Shown: positions 27,399 to 35,198, numbered from the stretch's first letter. The stretch is 64,000 bases of DNA from Christensenella hongkongensis (GCF_000981035.1 NZ_LAYJ01000115.1:62001-126000); one strand, 5' to 3'. The notes: a model not told the origin generated them from the letters alone. Numbers and translations: made by a program.

Positions 27399-27830
27399 TC
27401 AATATGTTAGCCCTTTCAGCAAAAAAGTTTTCAGATTTTTTTTTGCTTTTTTCAATGAAAGTGAAACTGCTGAATGCGTTACCCCCTCTTGCTTTGCAAT
27501 TTGTTTGATGCTTAAGCCTAAAAAGTAATGTGCATACAACCGATGCGCCTGTTTTTCCGGCAATCTTAAAATTGCAGCGTACAGACGATTGCGATCCAGT
27601 TTCTGTATAAGCTGATCTTCCGGTGAGGGAAATAAGAATAATGCTGCGTTCTCAAGTCCGTCTGCCCGATCAAGGGAATAATACGCTTTGTGATACCGTA
27701 TCCTTGAATAATGGGATGCTTCTGCGCGATATAATTCATCCAACACATATGCAATCGCATCAGAAACTTCAATCCACATGTCCTGTTCGTGGAGAAGTGG
27801 GTAATACTGTTTTAGATTTATTTTTTTCAT
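27399..27830 (-). CDS. Sigma-70 region 4-like regulator
   Basis: This 143-aa protein ends in a helix-turn-helix resembling sigma region 4: LRLPEKQAHRLYAHYFLGLSIK and QIAKQEGVTHSAVSLSLKKA. There is no clear region 2, as in small sigma-like regulators of conjugative elements (for example Tn916 ORF7-like proteins). Its Shine-Dalgarno GGAGG lies in the 3' arm of a perfect 14-bp inverted repeat, so translation is probably controlled. It follows the agr gene string on the same strand, behind a terminator. Its promoter targets are unknown. Confidence 0.75.
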   Translation of the reverse strand: MKKINLKQYYPLLHEQDMWIEVSDAIAYVLDELYRAEASHYSRIRYHKAYYSLDRADGLENAALFLFPSPEDQLIQKLDRNRLYAAILRLPEKQAHRLYAHYFLGLSIKQIAKQEGVTHSAVSLSLKKAKKNLKTFLLKGLTY

Positions 27831-27833
27831 GGT

Positions 27834-27881
27834 AACCTCCGTTTTGAGCGAGAGTTGAAAATCAACTTCAAAACGGAGGTT
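27834..27881 (-). promoter_or_regulatory. Hairpin sequestering the Shine-Dalgarno of the sigma-like gene
   Basis: AACCTCCGTTTTGA and TCAAAACGGAGGTT are perfect 14-bp arms with an inner AGTTGA/TCAACT stem. In the minus-strand mRNA the GGAGG ribosome site 5 nt before the ATG is paired in the 3' arm. It could be an RNA switch, or the DNA palindrome could be an operator. Confidence 0.7.
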
Positions 27882-27911
27882 GGCGGCGACCTACACCTAA
27901 AAATGAGTGCA

Positions 27912-27948
27912 GAAAAAACACCTTTGCAATAATTTGATGCAAAGGTGT
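27912..27948 (-). terminator. Terminator closing the agr-side gene string
   Basis: ACACCTTTGCA (27918-27928) and TGCAAAGGTGT (27938-27948) form a perfect 11-bp stem. It is followed by TTTTTT on the minus strand, 54 bp past the 81-aa gene. Confidence 0.85.
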
Positions 27949-28001
27949 AAGGAGCTAAATTTATTTTTTTAAGAAATCAAGGCTTCTGTATACGGTCAGC
28001 C

Positions 28002-28247
28002 CTATTTCACACCTCTTATCCTATCAAATGGATAAATTACAGATATTGCATAAACCAAAATTTTATCTTTGAGAATTAGCTTGATTTGCAAGCCATCCCG
28101 GCCTATCACGATGACGAGATCACCGAGCGAAAGCCCTGCATCGCTGATCCATATCCAACGCAGCGCCAAGATACTCAGGCGAAAGAGGAAAACTATAATG
28201 ACTGCCAAAAAAACCAAATCTTTGTATCGTCTTTCTTTTTGTTCCAT
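28002..28247 (-). CDS. Small hypothetical membrane protein (81 aa)
   Basis: The product starts MEQKERRYKDLVFLAVIIV. It has a hydrophobic first half (~10-35) and a second hydrophobic stretch near residue 62. AGGTG sits 5 nt before the ATG. It begins 8 bp after the stop of a 55-aa frame and precedes a strong terminator, so it may be the last gene of the agr operon. No family recognised. Confidence 0.4.
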   Translation of the reverse strand: MEQKERRYKDLVFLAVIIVFLFRLSILALRWIWISDAGLSLGDLVIVIGRDGLQIKLILKDKILVYAISVIYPFDRIRGVK

Positions 28248-28255
28248 CGCTGCAC

Positions 28256-28423
28256 CTATTTCCCGTTTCTATTTTGGCTTCGAGCCGTCTCCTTCGCCGC
28301 CTTGCTTGCCGGGTAGATATTAAACAATCTCCCCATCGCAAGCAATATGGTCTTATCTTTGCTCTGCATCCCTTTGATAGCGCTCGTATATTCCTCAATT
28401 AAGAGCCAAGAATAAAATATCAT
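28256..28423 (-). CDS. Possible small protein (55 aa)
   Basis: This minus-strand frame contains SAIKGMQSKDKTILLAMGRL followed by FNIYPASKAAKETARSQ. It reads as a soluble, basic peptide with no obvious bias against coding. It has no good Shine-Dalgarno at the first ATG. A shorter start at the internal ATG (GMQSKD) has AAAGGG directly before it. Position between agrB and the 81-aa membrane gene is the main support. Confidence 0.3.
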   Translation of the reverse strand: MIFYSWLLIEEYTSAIKGMQSKDKTILLAMGRLFNIYPASKAAKETARSQNRNGK

Positions 28424-28521
28424 ATAATTGAGGCATAAAAACTAAAATAGCGCGAGATATGTGCGTATATACACGAAATATAAAATTATTTATAGAAATT
28501 GTGAAATTTAGACAGTGAAAG

Positions 28522-29106
28522 TCATTTTGACCGACTATTCTTATTTTGAAAATAACCTATTAAAGAAAGCGTGGTTACACCAATCATCGAAACGGTTCCG
28601 GCGTATGAATACTGCCTTAATACAGGTACGATAAAAAAGAGTATAACAAGTATGCTTTCAATCACAATGATAATTCTTGCAGTTTTTTTAACAGAATTAC
28701 GTTTTGAGATTGGGATTGGATTGTTTGTATTAATAACTGGAGCCAAAACAAAAACGATAATATTGCTAAAAACAAGCCCTGCCAATAAAAAATAGGGTAT
28801 GAAAAAATGATTCAGTAAGACAATAACCAAAACACTTATGATCCCTGTTAACATCGTAAGCAAAAAGCATCTAAGCTGCGTTGAAGCATGTCCGCCGCCT
28901 GCGGCATAACGAAGGCTTACCCAAAAGCCCATCCATACGAGCGTAACAGCCAACACATCAAAAATAATGGAAAGTATTGTCAGTAATCCAAATGTCAAAA
29001 TGTAATTTAATACGACTTCAATCCCATAGGCATATACCTCTATATCATCTTCATTCCCGCCATTTTGTCCAAGCCATCTTGCTATTTTCAGCGCCAATTT
29101 TTCCAT
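28522..29106 (-). CDS. agrB: AgrB-like accessory gene regulator, prepeptide protease
   Basis: This 194-aa polytopic membrane cysteine protease would process and cyclise the AgrD signal. GGHAS (RYAAGGGHASTQLRCF, ~residues 66-81) contains the catalytic His, and the Cys about ten residues later fits the catalytic Cys. The N-terminal ARWLGQNGG precedes a region with repeated hydrophobic segments, and length matches AgrB. It is the last of the three agr minus-strand genes (agrC, agrA, agrB), 10 bp after agrA. The substrate gene agrD is divergent, which is unusual. Confidence 0.88.
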   Translation of the reverse strand: MEKLALKIARWLGQNGGNEDDIEVYAYGIEVVLNYILTFGLLTILSIIFDVLAVTLVWMGFWVSLRYAAGGGHASTQLRCFLLTMLTGIISVLVIVLLNHFFIPYFLLAGLVFSNIIVFVLAPVINTNNPIPISKRNSVKKTARIIIVIESILVILFFIVPVLRQYSYAGTVSMIGVTTLSLIGYFQNKNSRSK

Positions 29107-29116
29107 TTATTTCCAC

Positions 29117-29827
29117 CTATATTTTATTGATCAATGTGCGCATAATTTCAGGCGCATATTTCTGACTTACTGGCAGCCTTGAAGCTTTTTGATCCCTTAG
29201 AACAATTCCTTTATTTGAACACAAATATATAAAGTGAATATTGACGATGATCGACCTGTGACACCTTTTAAAATAATCAGGTAATTCTTTTTCCAAGTCA
29301 CTCATACGCTTGTAGTAACTTACTACTGCCGCGGTTGTATGGACGTCAATATAATGGGAATTGGACGAAAAGTAGTAAATGCTGTGAAAAGGAATATTAG
29401 TCAAACGCCCTTTTTCATAAATTACAAGACAATCGTCCTGTTTTGTCATAGCATAAGAACGCATTTTCTCCATACACGATTCAACATCGCCATATTGAGC
29501 CGGTTTGACAATATATTTGATCGCGCCAACATCATACCCTCGAAGTGCGTATTCAGGATAACCAGTAACAAAAGCTATGGGGATCATTCGGTTATTTTTC
29601 CTGATTTTAGATGCAATCTGCATACCATTTTCTTCATGCGGCAATTGAATATCAATGAAAATCCCGTCGAAAAACAAATCGTCAAGCCTGTAATAGAAAG
29701 CTTCCGCGGCAAAAAACTGATGCACAAAAACCACAGAATTGTTCCTTACGCCCCATTCATATATCAAATCTTTCAGTGTATCGTTCAGGACAGCATCATC
29801 TTCTAGTATTGCGACATTAATATCCAT
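29117..29827 (-). CDS. agrA: LytTR-family response regulator (AgrA-like)
   Basis: This 236-aa protein has a receiver domain (1-120) with ILEDDA near residue 8 and IDIQLP, where Asp is the phosphoacceptor. KYIVKPAQYG supplies the conserved Lys. The LytTR DNA-binding domain (~140-236) has YYFSSNSHYIDVHT and FKRCHRSIIVN, both typical. The ATG is the internal one with AGGTGAT upstream; the longer open frame overlaps agrC. It lies 4 bp after the agrC stop. LytTR proteins bind two 9-bp direct repeats about 21 bp apart. Such repeats occur upstream of agrD and of the 33170 gene. Confidence 0.92.
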   Translation of the reverse strand: MDINVAILEDDAVLNDTLKDLIYEWGVRNNSVVFVHQFFAAEAFYYRLDDLFFDGIFIDIQLPHEENGMQIASKIRKNNRMIPIAFVTGYPEYALRGYDVGAIKYIVKPAQYGDVESCMEKMRSYAMTKQDDCLVIYEKGRLTNIPFHSIYYFSSNSHYIDVHTTAAVVSYYKRMSDLEKELPDYFKRCHRSIIVNIHFIYLCSNKGIVLRDQKASRLPVSQKYAPEIMRTLINKI

Positions 29828-29831
29828 ATGA

Positions 29832-31151
29832 TCACCTTCGTTCAAGATAAAACGGAATAGAAATATTAATCTCAAAATGTGTGTCTTCTGCTTTTGTTTC
29901 TACAAAACCCCCTGCCTGAATTACTGTTTGAAATATCCTGGTCAAGCCATAGCCTTTTCGGCCTCCTTTGGTGGATAGAAGGTTCCCATTTTTATCCTTT
30001 CTGTAAACTCCGTCAGAACTGTTTTTGCTTTTTATATACAACATGCCGCCGTCTCGCACGATCCGCAAAAAAATGTATGCTTCTAATTTATCTTCGATTC
30101 TTCGGCATGCTTCCAGTGAATTATCCAGTAGATTTCCAACAAGCGAAACAAAGGATATTGTGTCAATAGGAAGACCGTTTAAACCTTCTAATGAAATCTT
30201 TGGAGTTACACCATCTTTTTGCGCAATCAGATACTTATTATAAATAACAGCGTCCAAAGCCGTAAGTCCCGATTCGCCAAATCCGATTGTGCTCTGCTCC
30301 AATCCATCCATCAGATCGTCTATAAAGGAATTGGCTTCGTCATATTCCTCTTTTTGCATGTAACCCTGGAGAGCTAACAGATGATTATGATTGTCATGTT
30401 TCCACATACGGAGCGTAGACATCGTTTCTTCCAATTTGCTATAATAATTTTCTTCTAGAAAGTATTGCTCACGTTCCTTTTCATAAATCATATTTTTTCT
30501 GATTTCCTTCCCTAAACGGTCAAATGCAAATATGATCCCTAAAATCACACCTAAAATTGCGATGGCAACAAAGCGAAAAGTTTCGAGCAAGTTTCGTTCA
30601 TCGACATCTTCATAAAAGAGCCGTATTCCATATGCCATCGCAGTCGCCGAAAGAATCATAAACGCAATAAATATAAGATATATATACGCCGGTAAAGACA
30701 CGGATGATTTTTTGAAATTTGCCATAAGAAAGAAAAGAATAATAACGACGATAATGTAGAAAATAGAACTTGCAAGCCGGACTTCTCCCGGCTGCAATGC
30801 GCTCGATATGTCTGAAATTCCCATCGTTTGCAGAATAATAAAGCATATAAGGTCGCTGATCCAGGAAACCGCAGTAACGAGGAAGCCTATCGCTATCCTC
30901 TGCGGGTATGATCCTTTGTATAAAACAACAGTATAGGCAATGTCCATTCCAAGGGAAATAATAACAATCCACGCAAGATCAAATCCCAAATAGTTGATCA
31001 AACAAACGATTGAGGCCATTAAAAAATAACCAATATACACGAACGTTTTTTTGTTTTGCTGATACCCTAAACATTTGTTGCGAAAGTATACCCCCATACC
31101 GCTTTCAACAAAGCTCATGAGTATTTCCCAGACAAGCCAACCAGCACTCAT
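29832..31151 (-). CDS. agrC: AgrC-like sensor histidine kinase (GHKL)
   Basis: This 439-aa membrane receptor for the cyclic peptide has six or so transmembrane segments in residues 1-205. A cytoplasmic kinase follows. MWKHDNHNHLLALQGY (~245-260) contains the phosphorylated His, LVGNLLDNSLEACRR is the N-box and KGYGLTRIFQTV the G-box. The kinase type is the GATase_5 group common to AgrC. Its start has only a weak Shine-Dalgarno, so a later ATG (residue 12) is possible. First gene of the agrC-agrA-agrB string. Confidence 0.92.
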   Translation of the reverse strand: MSAGWLVWEILMSFVESGMGVYFRNKCLGYQQNKKTFVYIGYFLMASIVCLINYLGFDLAWIVIISLGMDIAYTVVLYKGSYPQRIAIGFLVTAVSWISDLICFIILQTMGISDISSALQPGEVRLASSIFYIIVVIILFFLMANFKKSSVSLPAYIYLIFIAFMILSATAMAYGIRLFYEDVDERNLLETFRFVAIAILGVILGIIFAFDRLGKEIRKNMIYEKEREQYFLEENYYSKLEETMSTLRMWKHDNHNHLLALQGYMQKEEYDEANSFIDDLMDGLEQSTIGFGESGLTALDAVIYNKYLIAQKDGVTPKISLEGLNGLPIDTISFVSLVGNLLDNSLEACRRIEDKLEAYIFLRIVRDGGMLYIKSKNSSDGVYRKDKNGNLLSTKGGRKGYGLTRIFQTVIQAGGFVETKAEDTHFEINISIPFYLERR

Positions 31152-31228
31152 ACTAAATTACCCGCATATCGTTTAATAAAATATCTTCTATAATAGTTAT
31201 CGTAATTAAGCATTTTTTCTTAAATTAT

Positions 31229-31258
31229 TTCGCGTAAGCAGAGCAATGATTGGCGTAA
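31229..31258 (+). promoter_or_regulatory. Putative AgrA/LytTR operator upstream of agrD
   Basis: TTCGCGTAA (31229-31237) and TTGGCGTAA (31250-31258) are direct repeats with 21-bp periodicity, the geometry bound by LytTR domains. A weak -10-like TATTTT lies at 31287-31292. An identical arrangement precedes the 33170-34276 gene. A weaker match (TTATCGTAA) is at 31197-31205. Confidence 0.65.
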
Positions 31259-31314
31259 AAATACACTTTTCATTAAAAATATGTGCTATTTTCGGTTTAA
31301 AGGAGGTGGCGAAC

Positions 31315-31458
31315 ATGACTAAAAACAACAAAAGTCTAAAAGAAGCCATTGTAAAAAACACAACAAAATCTCTTTACACGCTGTCAGAAATTTTGAGTAT
31401 CTGCTGGTGTAAAGGGGCAATCTACGAACCAAAAGTCCCTCAGAAATTGAAAAAGTAG
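31315..31458 (+). CDS. agrD: AgrD-type cyclic autoinducer prepeptide
   Basis: This is a 47-aa prepeptide. A basic/amphipathic leader (MTKNNKSLKEAIVKNTTK) precedes the Cys-containing core SICWCKGAI and a C-terminal tail YEPKVPQKLKK. The tail matches the acidic/proline EPxVPxxL tail of AgrD. Aligning it to S. aureus AgrD places the ring at Cys-Lys-Gly-Ala-Ile, a five-residue thiolactone. A second Cys lies two residues earlier. AAAGGAGG precedes the ATG by 9 nt. The gene is divergent from agrC/A/B and shortly upstream of a secreted-protein gene. Confidence 0.8.
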   Translation: MTKNNKSLKEAIVKNTTKSLYTLSEILSICWCKGAIYEPKVPQKLKK

Positions 31459-31502
31459 TTTATTTGATTCACAAATAAATCTTTACAAAGGAGAGAAAAA
31501 AG

Positions 31503-33095
31503 ATGAAAAAAGTTGTTAAACTGATCTCGTTGGTACTCGTCGTATTGCTATGTCTATCATTAGCGTCAGTAGCACTCGCAGAGGGCGCGGAAGTTGCGGA
31601 GACCACACCGGATGCTTCTGAACCCGCACCAGAAATCACTGAGGCTGCCCCGGATGCTTCTGAGCCCGTGCCTGACGAATCCGAGCTCCCTGCCGGGGAA
31701 ACCGTGACGATTCCGATTCTGGACGTTGATCCCGGTCAAGAGGAATTGGTCGTTGGCGAGACAGAGGAAATGGATATTTCTGAGTTGCCGGGAGCTTCTT
31801 CCGATGTTGATGAGCGAATTTCAGAAGTCCAGTCCAAGGTTGATCAAGGCGCCTATGAAGAATTGGATCAAGTGTTAAATCCGTATTTGCGGAGCGGTAC
31901 TTATGGCGCATATTATGACACGATCACGGATAGCATCTCAACCGAAGGAACGATTCAGCCTTATGGTGTGATGAAGCTTGGTCCGAACCAAATCTTGCAG
32001 GCAGGGTTAGAATGTCCGTCAAACAATCTTTTGGATTATGACCTGTATATTGCGGAAGTCAACCCGGATAATACGGTTGGCACAATTTTGACAGTATCTC
32101 AAATGGCAACCTATACAGATGATACAACTCCACAAACAGTTGACGAGGGGACAGACTATATTAACACATCATCTGAAACAAAGAGCTATTGTATTCTCGT
32201 CCATGCAAAAAAAGGCAGCGGATCACTTGACCGCTATACTGTCTACTTCTCTATTGATGCAAGCGGTAATTATAATCAAGGCGAAGAAGACCAAAATCCC
32301 GCATCTCCTGCGGGAACGTTAAAATATGGTAATTCTGCTAGCGGCGTAATTCTGAATTCGCCTGCTGACGTAGATTGGTTTGCACTCGACGCTACGGTTG
32401 GAAATGCTTATGAATATGCAGATGCAAATATCAAGGTAGTTGATCCTACTACGAATGCAACATTATCCAGCGATAAGGTTACGGTATATCAACACATCGG
32501 CAGCAACCGAATGAAAGTTGTGCAACCAACTTCAGGCTCGACCTACAGATTCACGCCTGACACATCCAAGGCTGCTTATTATGTACAAGTTAAACCGGCC
32601 AACCGCAGTAATTTCGATTGGCACAGGTATAAAATCAGCTTTGACCTCGTTACAGCAAAAGCAGCCGCGACGTCAATCACAATCACGGCCCTGAGTACCC
32701 CCAAAGACCCGACTGGCGCGAACGGTTTTGTTACTTGGCCAACGTTAGGCTATGCGTACTGTATTGATACTTCTTCATGGCTTACTGTAGAAGGAACGGC
32801 GAAAGACGCTTTTGGAAATCTTTGTCAATCGGGGACACCTATTAAAATGACTTTCTATAACCAAACATGGATTGATAAAGCAAATGAAAATCTTGGCCGT
32901 AGAGTAGTAGAAGATTCAGTTGGAGCTAATGGTGGTTTTAATATTACTTTAGACGAATGCCCACCCGCCTTTGGAGCTTACTCTGCGAGCGGATCGGTAT
33001 ACCGTCATACATACGATATAGTCACGATTTCTGTGACTGGTGCGACGGATGTTGGAGTATCGCAGCAGGCTTATCTCCGCGGAATATCTGTTTAA
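31503..33095 (+). CDS. Large secreted protein downstream of agrD
   Basis: This 530-aa protein has a clear signal peptide (1-26, cleaved after ASVALA). A low-complexity acidic stretch follows, with two near-copies of TPDASEPxPEITEA-like repeats (residues ~33-65). The remaining ~430 residues look beta-rich, with two regions resembling bacterial pre-peptidase C-terminal domains (SADVDWFALDATVG-like pattern, CPSNNLLDYDLYIAEV). No catalytic motif or LPxTG anchor is visible. It lies 44 bp after agrD with its own GGAG ribosome site, then a strong terminator. Probably agr-controlled together with agrD. Function unknown. Confidence 0.8.
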   Translation: MKKVVKLISLVLVVLLCLSLASVALAEGAEVAETTPDASEPAPEITEAAPDASEPVPDESELPAGETVTIPILDVDPGQEELVVGETEEMDISELPGASSDVDERISEVQSKVDQGAYEELDQVLNPYLRSGTYGAYYDTITDSISTEGTIQPYGVMKLGPNQILQAGLECPSNNLLDYDLYIAEVNPDNTVGTILTVSQMATYTDDTTPQTVDEGTDYINTSSETKSYCILVHAKKGSGSLDRYTVYFSIDASGNYNQGEEDQNPASPAGTLKYGNSASGVILNSPADVDWFALDATVGNAYEYADANIKVVDPTTNATLSSDKVTVYQHIGSNRMKVVQPTSGSTYRFTPDTSKAAYYVQVKPANRSNFDWHRYKISFDLVTAKAAATSITITALSTPKDPTGANGFVTWPTLGYAYCIDTSSWLTVEGTAKDAFGNLCQSGTPIKMTFYNQTWIDKANENLGRRVVEDSVGANGGFNITLDECPPAFGAYSASGSVYRHTYDIVTISVTGATDVGVSQQAYLRGISV

Positions 33096-33119
33096 CCACT
33101 ATATGTAGACTGTCATCAA

Positions 33120-33151
33120 AAAGGAACCGGTTCGATTGAACCGGTTCCTTT
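33120..33151. terminator. Terminator between convergent genes
   Basis: AAAGGAACCGGTTC and GAACCGGTTCCTTT are perfect 14-bp arms with a GATT loop, between the secreted-protein gene (plus) and the 368-aa gene (minus). Confidence 0.9.
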
Positions 33152-33169
33152 CAATTTGCCGTTCTAATG

Positions 33170-34276
33170 CTATTGGAAAGCGTTCCTGATCTTGTTGAGC
33201 GTTCCTTCGATCCTGTTCATACTGTTTGCAAGCCGGTTACCGCTGTATCCATAAAAGGTGGAAAGAAGCTTCTCTCTCTTTTCCAAGTACCAGTCTGCTT
33301 CTTTTTGGAAGCTGTTCCAATAATCCCCGTCCATGTCGATATTCGAGAACCGATGGTAAATATCCGCGATAAACGAATTGGGATCACTCAACTCGGAATT
33401 CATCTCTGAATAGTAATGATCCAAAGAATCTGATGACTTAGGTGAGGTGAAATCGAATAAGTTTCTTCGCGATCTATCTTGTTCGTAATAATATATTTGA
33501 ACACGATTTTCATACAGCGCAACAACCTTATCCGCCATTTCCGGCGAGAATTCTTTTTTGGCCAAAGCCTTTACGGTTGCCGCCGCTAGTCCTAATTTCG
33601 CGGCATTTTCATAAGGGACACCCTCATTTCCACCAATTTTCCTGATCGCCTCGTTGAATATTTTGTGTGTTTTCACCAAATCATTGAGCGTCATATCCAC
33701 ACCTTGTATCGTGATCGTTTTCGTCAGGTTCTCAAAGCCGGTTCCCTTTCCATCCTTGACTTGTTGGTCATATTCAAGCCATGCCTCATGTACTTGATCC
33801 TGATAGGTCCTCCAACTGTCCCAATATGTGTCAGAATCGCCCGGCAACCGGAAGAATGAAAAAGTTTCATCTAAAAAGCGTGATCCACTGTCAGCCTCAA
33901 AAAAATTGGTGGATTCGTCGAGCCAAGGCCCTCCCATCAGATTCCATCCTGACCATGAACGATAAAAATTATATTCTGGCGGATCGGATTCCCAGGGATC
34001 CGGCAATTTTGACCCATACTTTTCGCTCCAGTCGGCGAGGTAGTCCTGAAAACTATCAAATCCTTCCGGGACAACAAATTCAACGCCATCCATGCGTTCA
34101 ACTTGGTCGAAATCGGCTAGTTCCACATCCATGAAAGTATCGTTTCCTTTAAACGACAGGACTTCTGTAGTTTTACCAACAACAAGTTCAAGGTTCTGAG
34201 TTTGCCGCGGTTTATAAGAATAGTATGCTGCATAATAGGCCGCAGCGCTTGAGGGTATACTGCTTACGTTTGACAT
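33170..34276 (-). CDS. Hypothetical protein, putative agr-regulon member
   Basis: This 368-aa protein has no signal peptide or transmembrane segment. It starts MSNVSSIPSSAAAYYAAYYS, a Ser/Ala/Tyr-rich tail. The body is acidic and rich in Trp, Phe, Tyr and Asp (FDSFQDYLADWSEKYG, YRSWSGWNLMGGPW). The C-terminal half is helical (ENAAKLGLAAATVKALAKK). GGAGG is 7 nt before the ATG. The upstream region carries two exact TTCGCGTAA repeats at 21-bp spacing, the same motif as before agrD. I recognise no family. Lack of a signal peptide suggests a cytoplasmic protein or one using a dedicated exporter. Confidence 0.75.
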   Translation of the reverse strand: MSNVSSIPSSAAAYYAAYYSYKPRQTQNLELVVGKTTEVLSFKGNDTFMDVELADFDQVERMDGVEFVVPEGFDSFQDYLADWSEKYGSKLPDPWESDPPEYNFYRSWSGWNLMGGPWLDESTNFFEADSGSRFLDETFSFFRLPGDSDTYWDSWRTYQDQVHEAWLEYDQQVKDGKGTGFENLTKTITIQGVDMTLNDLVKTHKIFNEAIRKIGGNEGVPYENAAKLGLAAATVKALAKKEFSPEMADKVVALYENRVQIYYYEQDRSRRNLFDFTSPKSSDSLDHYYSEMNSELSDPNSFIADIYHRFSNIDMDGDYWNSFQKEADWYLEKREKLLSTFYGYSGNRLANSMNRIEGTLNKIRNAFQ

Positions 34277-34362
34277 AATTTTGCCTCCTTGCTTTGTCAT
34301 TGAACGCATATCTATATACTTCTATAATCTTTATCGAATAAAATTTTCACAATTTAAGGAAA

Positions 34363-34392
34363 TTACGCGAATACTGGCTCTCCTTACGCGAA
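34363..34392 (-). promoter_or_regulatory. Putative AgrA/LytTR operator upstream of the 368-aa gene
   Basis: Two exact copies of TTACGCGAA on the plus strand (34363-34371 and 34384-34392), that is TTCGCGTAA reading toward the minus-strand gene, are spaced 21 bp start to start. They lie 87-117 bp before the ATG. Possible -10 (GATAAAG or TTATAG) lies about 30 bp downstream. Confidence 0.7.
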
Positions 34393-34420
34393 TTGTTATT
34401 TGAGCTAAATTTTTCTGGTT

Positions 34421-35065
34421 TTACTGTAAATCACTATGAGCAAGCCAAAGCTGCATTACAGTTTTGCCGCTGCTTTCATCGCAATAGGATAGGGAATATA
34501 GAAGTTCATTGTTAAATCCCTGACGATGTCCGTCCGAACTCGGAATCACATAAAAAAAATCCAGTAGTTTATTTAACAGGATTTCAAATTTTGTTTCCCC
34601 TATGCAGCTTTTCAAACTGATTGCCTTTTTTTTATATGTATCCGTCTCAAATAGTGCCGCAATTTCTTTTTTCTGATCCGACATATATTTTTTAGCTTCT
34701 ATTGCGTAAAACATATCGCTCAGGTGTACAAACAAATAATTGATACGAGTCAGCCTGTCTTCAAATTGGTTGTAAACATCGAATATTTCATCCGCTCTGG
34801 CGCACAGGTCGGGGCGATTAGCGATATGATAATTTTCGTCTATAATAGCCTGACAAATTAAATGCAAATGCACGCCCGCCTGGAAACCTGCATTTACGGA
34901 ATGATTGATTTCGAGGGTATTTGTTTCGCATATAATGTAGTTAACATAATCATAGAATTCATCGCACCCTTTTCCAAGTTGATTTAAATCGGAAAAAAAC
35001 TGGAAAAACTCTCGATTGTGTTCATGCTTTTGAAGTGTTCCCTTTGATATTAAAAAATTGTTCAA
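34421..35065 (-). CDS. Hypothetical protein
   Basis: About 214 aa, soluble, helix-rich. Motifs such as HEHNREFFQFFSDLNQLGKG and ARADEIFDVYNQFEDRLTRI give no known family. I choose a TTG start with AAAGGTGG 8 nt upstream. The open frame extends to an ATG at 35152, but that start sits inside a terminator hairpin and lacks a Shine-Dalgarno. The ribosome site lies in a small hairpin (CCCAACCA/TGGTTGGG), suggesting regulated translation. Element cargo; no functional clue from neighbours. Confidence 0.6.
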   Translation of the reverse strand: MNNFLISKGTLQKHEHNREFFQFFSDLNQLGKGCDEFYDYVNYIICETNTLEINHSVNAGFQAGVHLHLICQAIIDENYHIANRPDLCARADEIFDVYNQFEDRLTRINYLFVHLSDMFYAIEAKKYMSDQKKEIAALFETDTYKKKAISLKSCIGETKFEILLNKLLDFFYVIPSSDGHRQGFNNELLYSLSYCDESSGKTVMQLWLAHSDLQ

Positions 35066-35105
35066 ATTCCCAACCACCTTTAAAATGGTTGGGAATTTCC
35101 CTGAT

Positions 35106-35151
35106 AAAAAAATGCACGGGGTGATTGGCTTACGCCAAATTCCCTCGTGCA
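35106..35151 (-). terminator. Terminator/attenuator upstream of the 34421 gene
   Basis: An imperfect ~15-bp stem between TGCACGGGG and the CCCTCGTGCA side has loop TTAC and is followed by seven T on the minus strand. It ends the dinB transcript or attenuates the next gene. Confidence 0.7.
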
Positions 35152-35163
35152 TGTAAAATCACA

Positions 35164-35193
35164 TTGCGTAACATCCTCGCAGAATGATATAAT
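35164..35193 (+). promoter_or_regulatory. Strong promoter for the candidate RNA at 35199
   Basis: TTGCGT (35164-35169) and perfect TATAAT (35188-35193) have an 18-bp spacer on the plus strand. No plus-strand gene follows, only the structured segment. Confidence 0.6.
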
Positions 35194-35198
35194 ATTCT

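Noticed and set aside
28120-28398. 92-aa minus-strand frame with poly-Arg
   Set aside because: Conflicts with the 81-aa and 55-aa frames, which have tighter spacing and more natural composition.
31620-31700. CRISPR-like or tandem DNA repeat in the secreted-protein gene
   Set aside because: It is a coding repeat of Asp-Ala-Ser-Glu-Pro-type residues, only two imperfect copies; no CRISPR array seen anywhere in the window.
35066-35152. N-terminal extension of the 34421 gene to an ATG at 35152
   Set aside because: The region is a terminator hairpin; the TTG at 35065 has a good Shine-Dalgarno instead.
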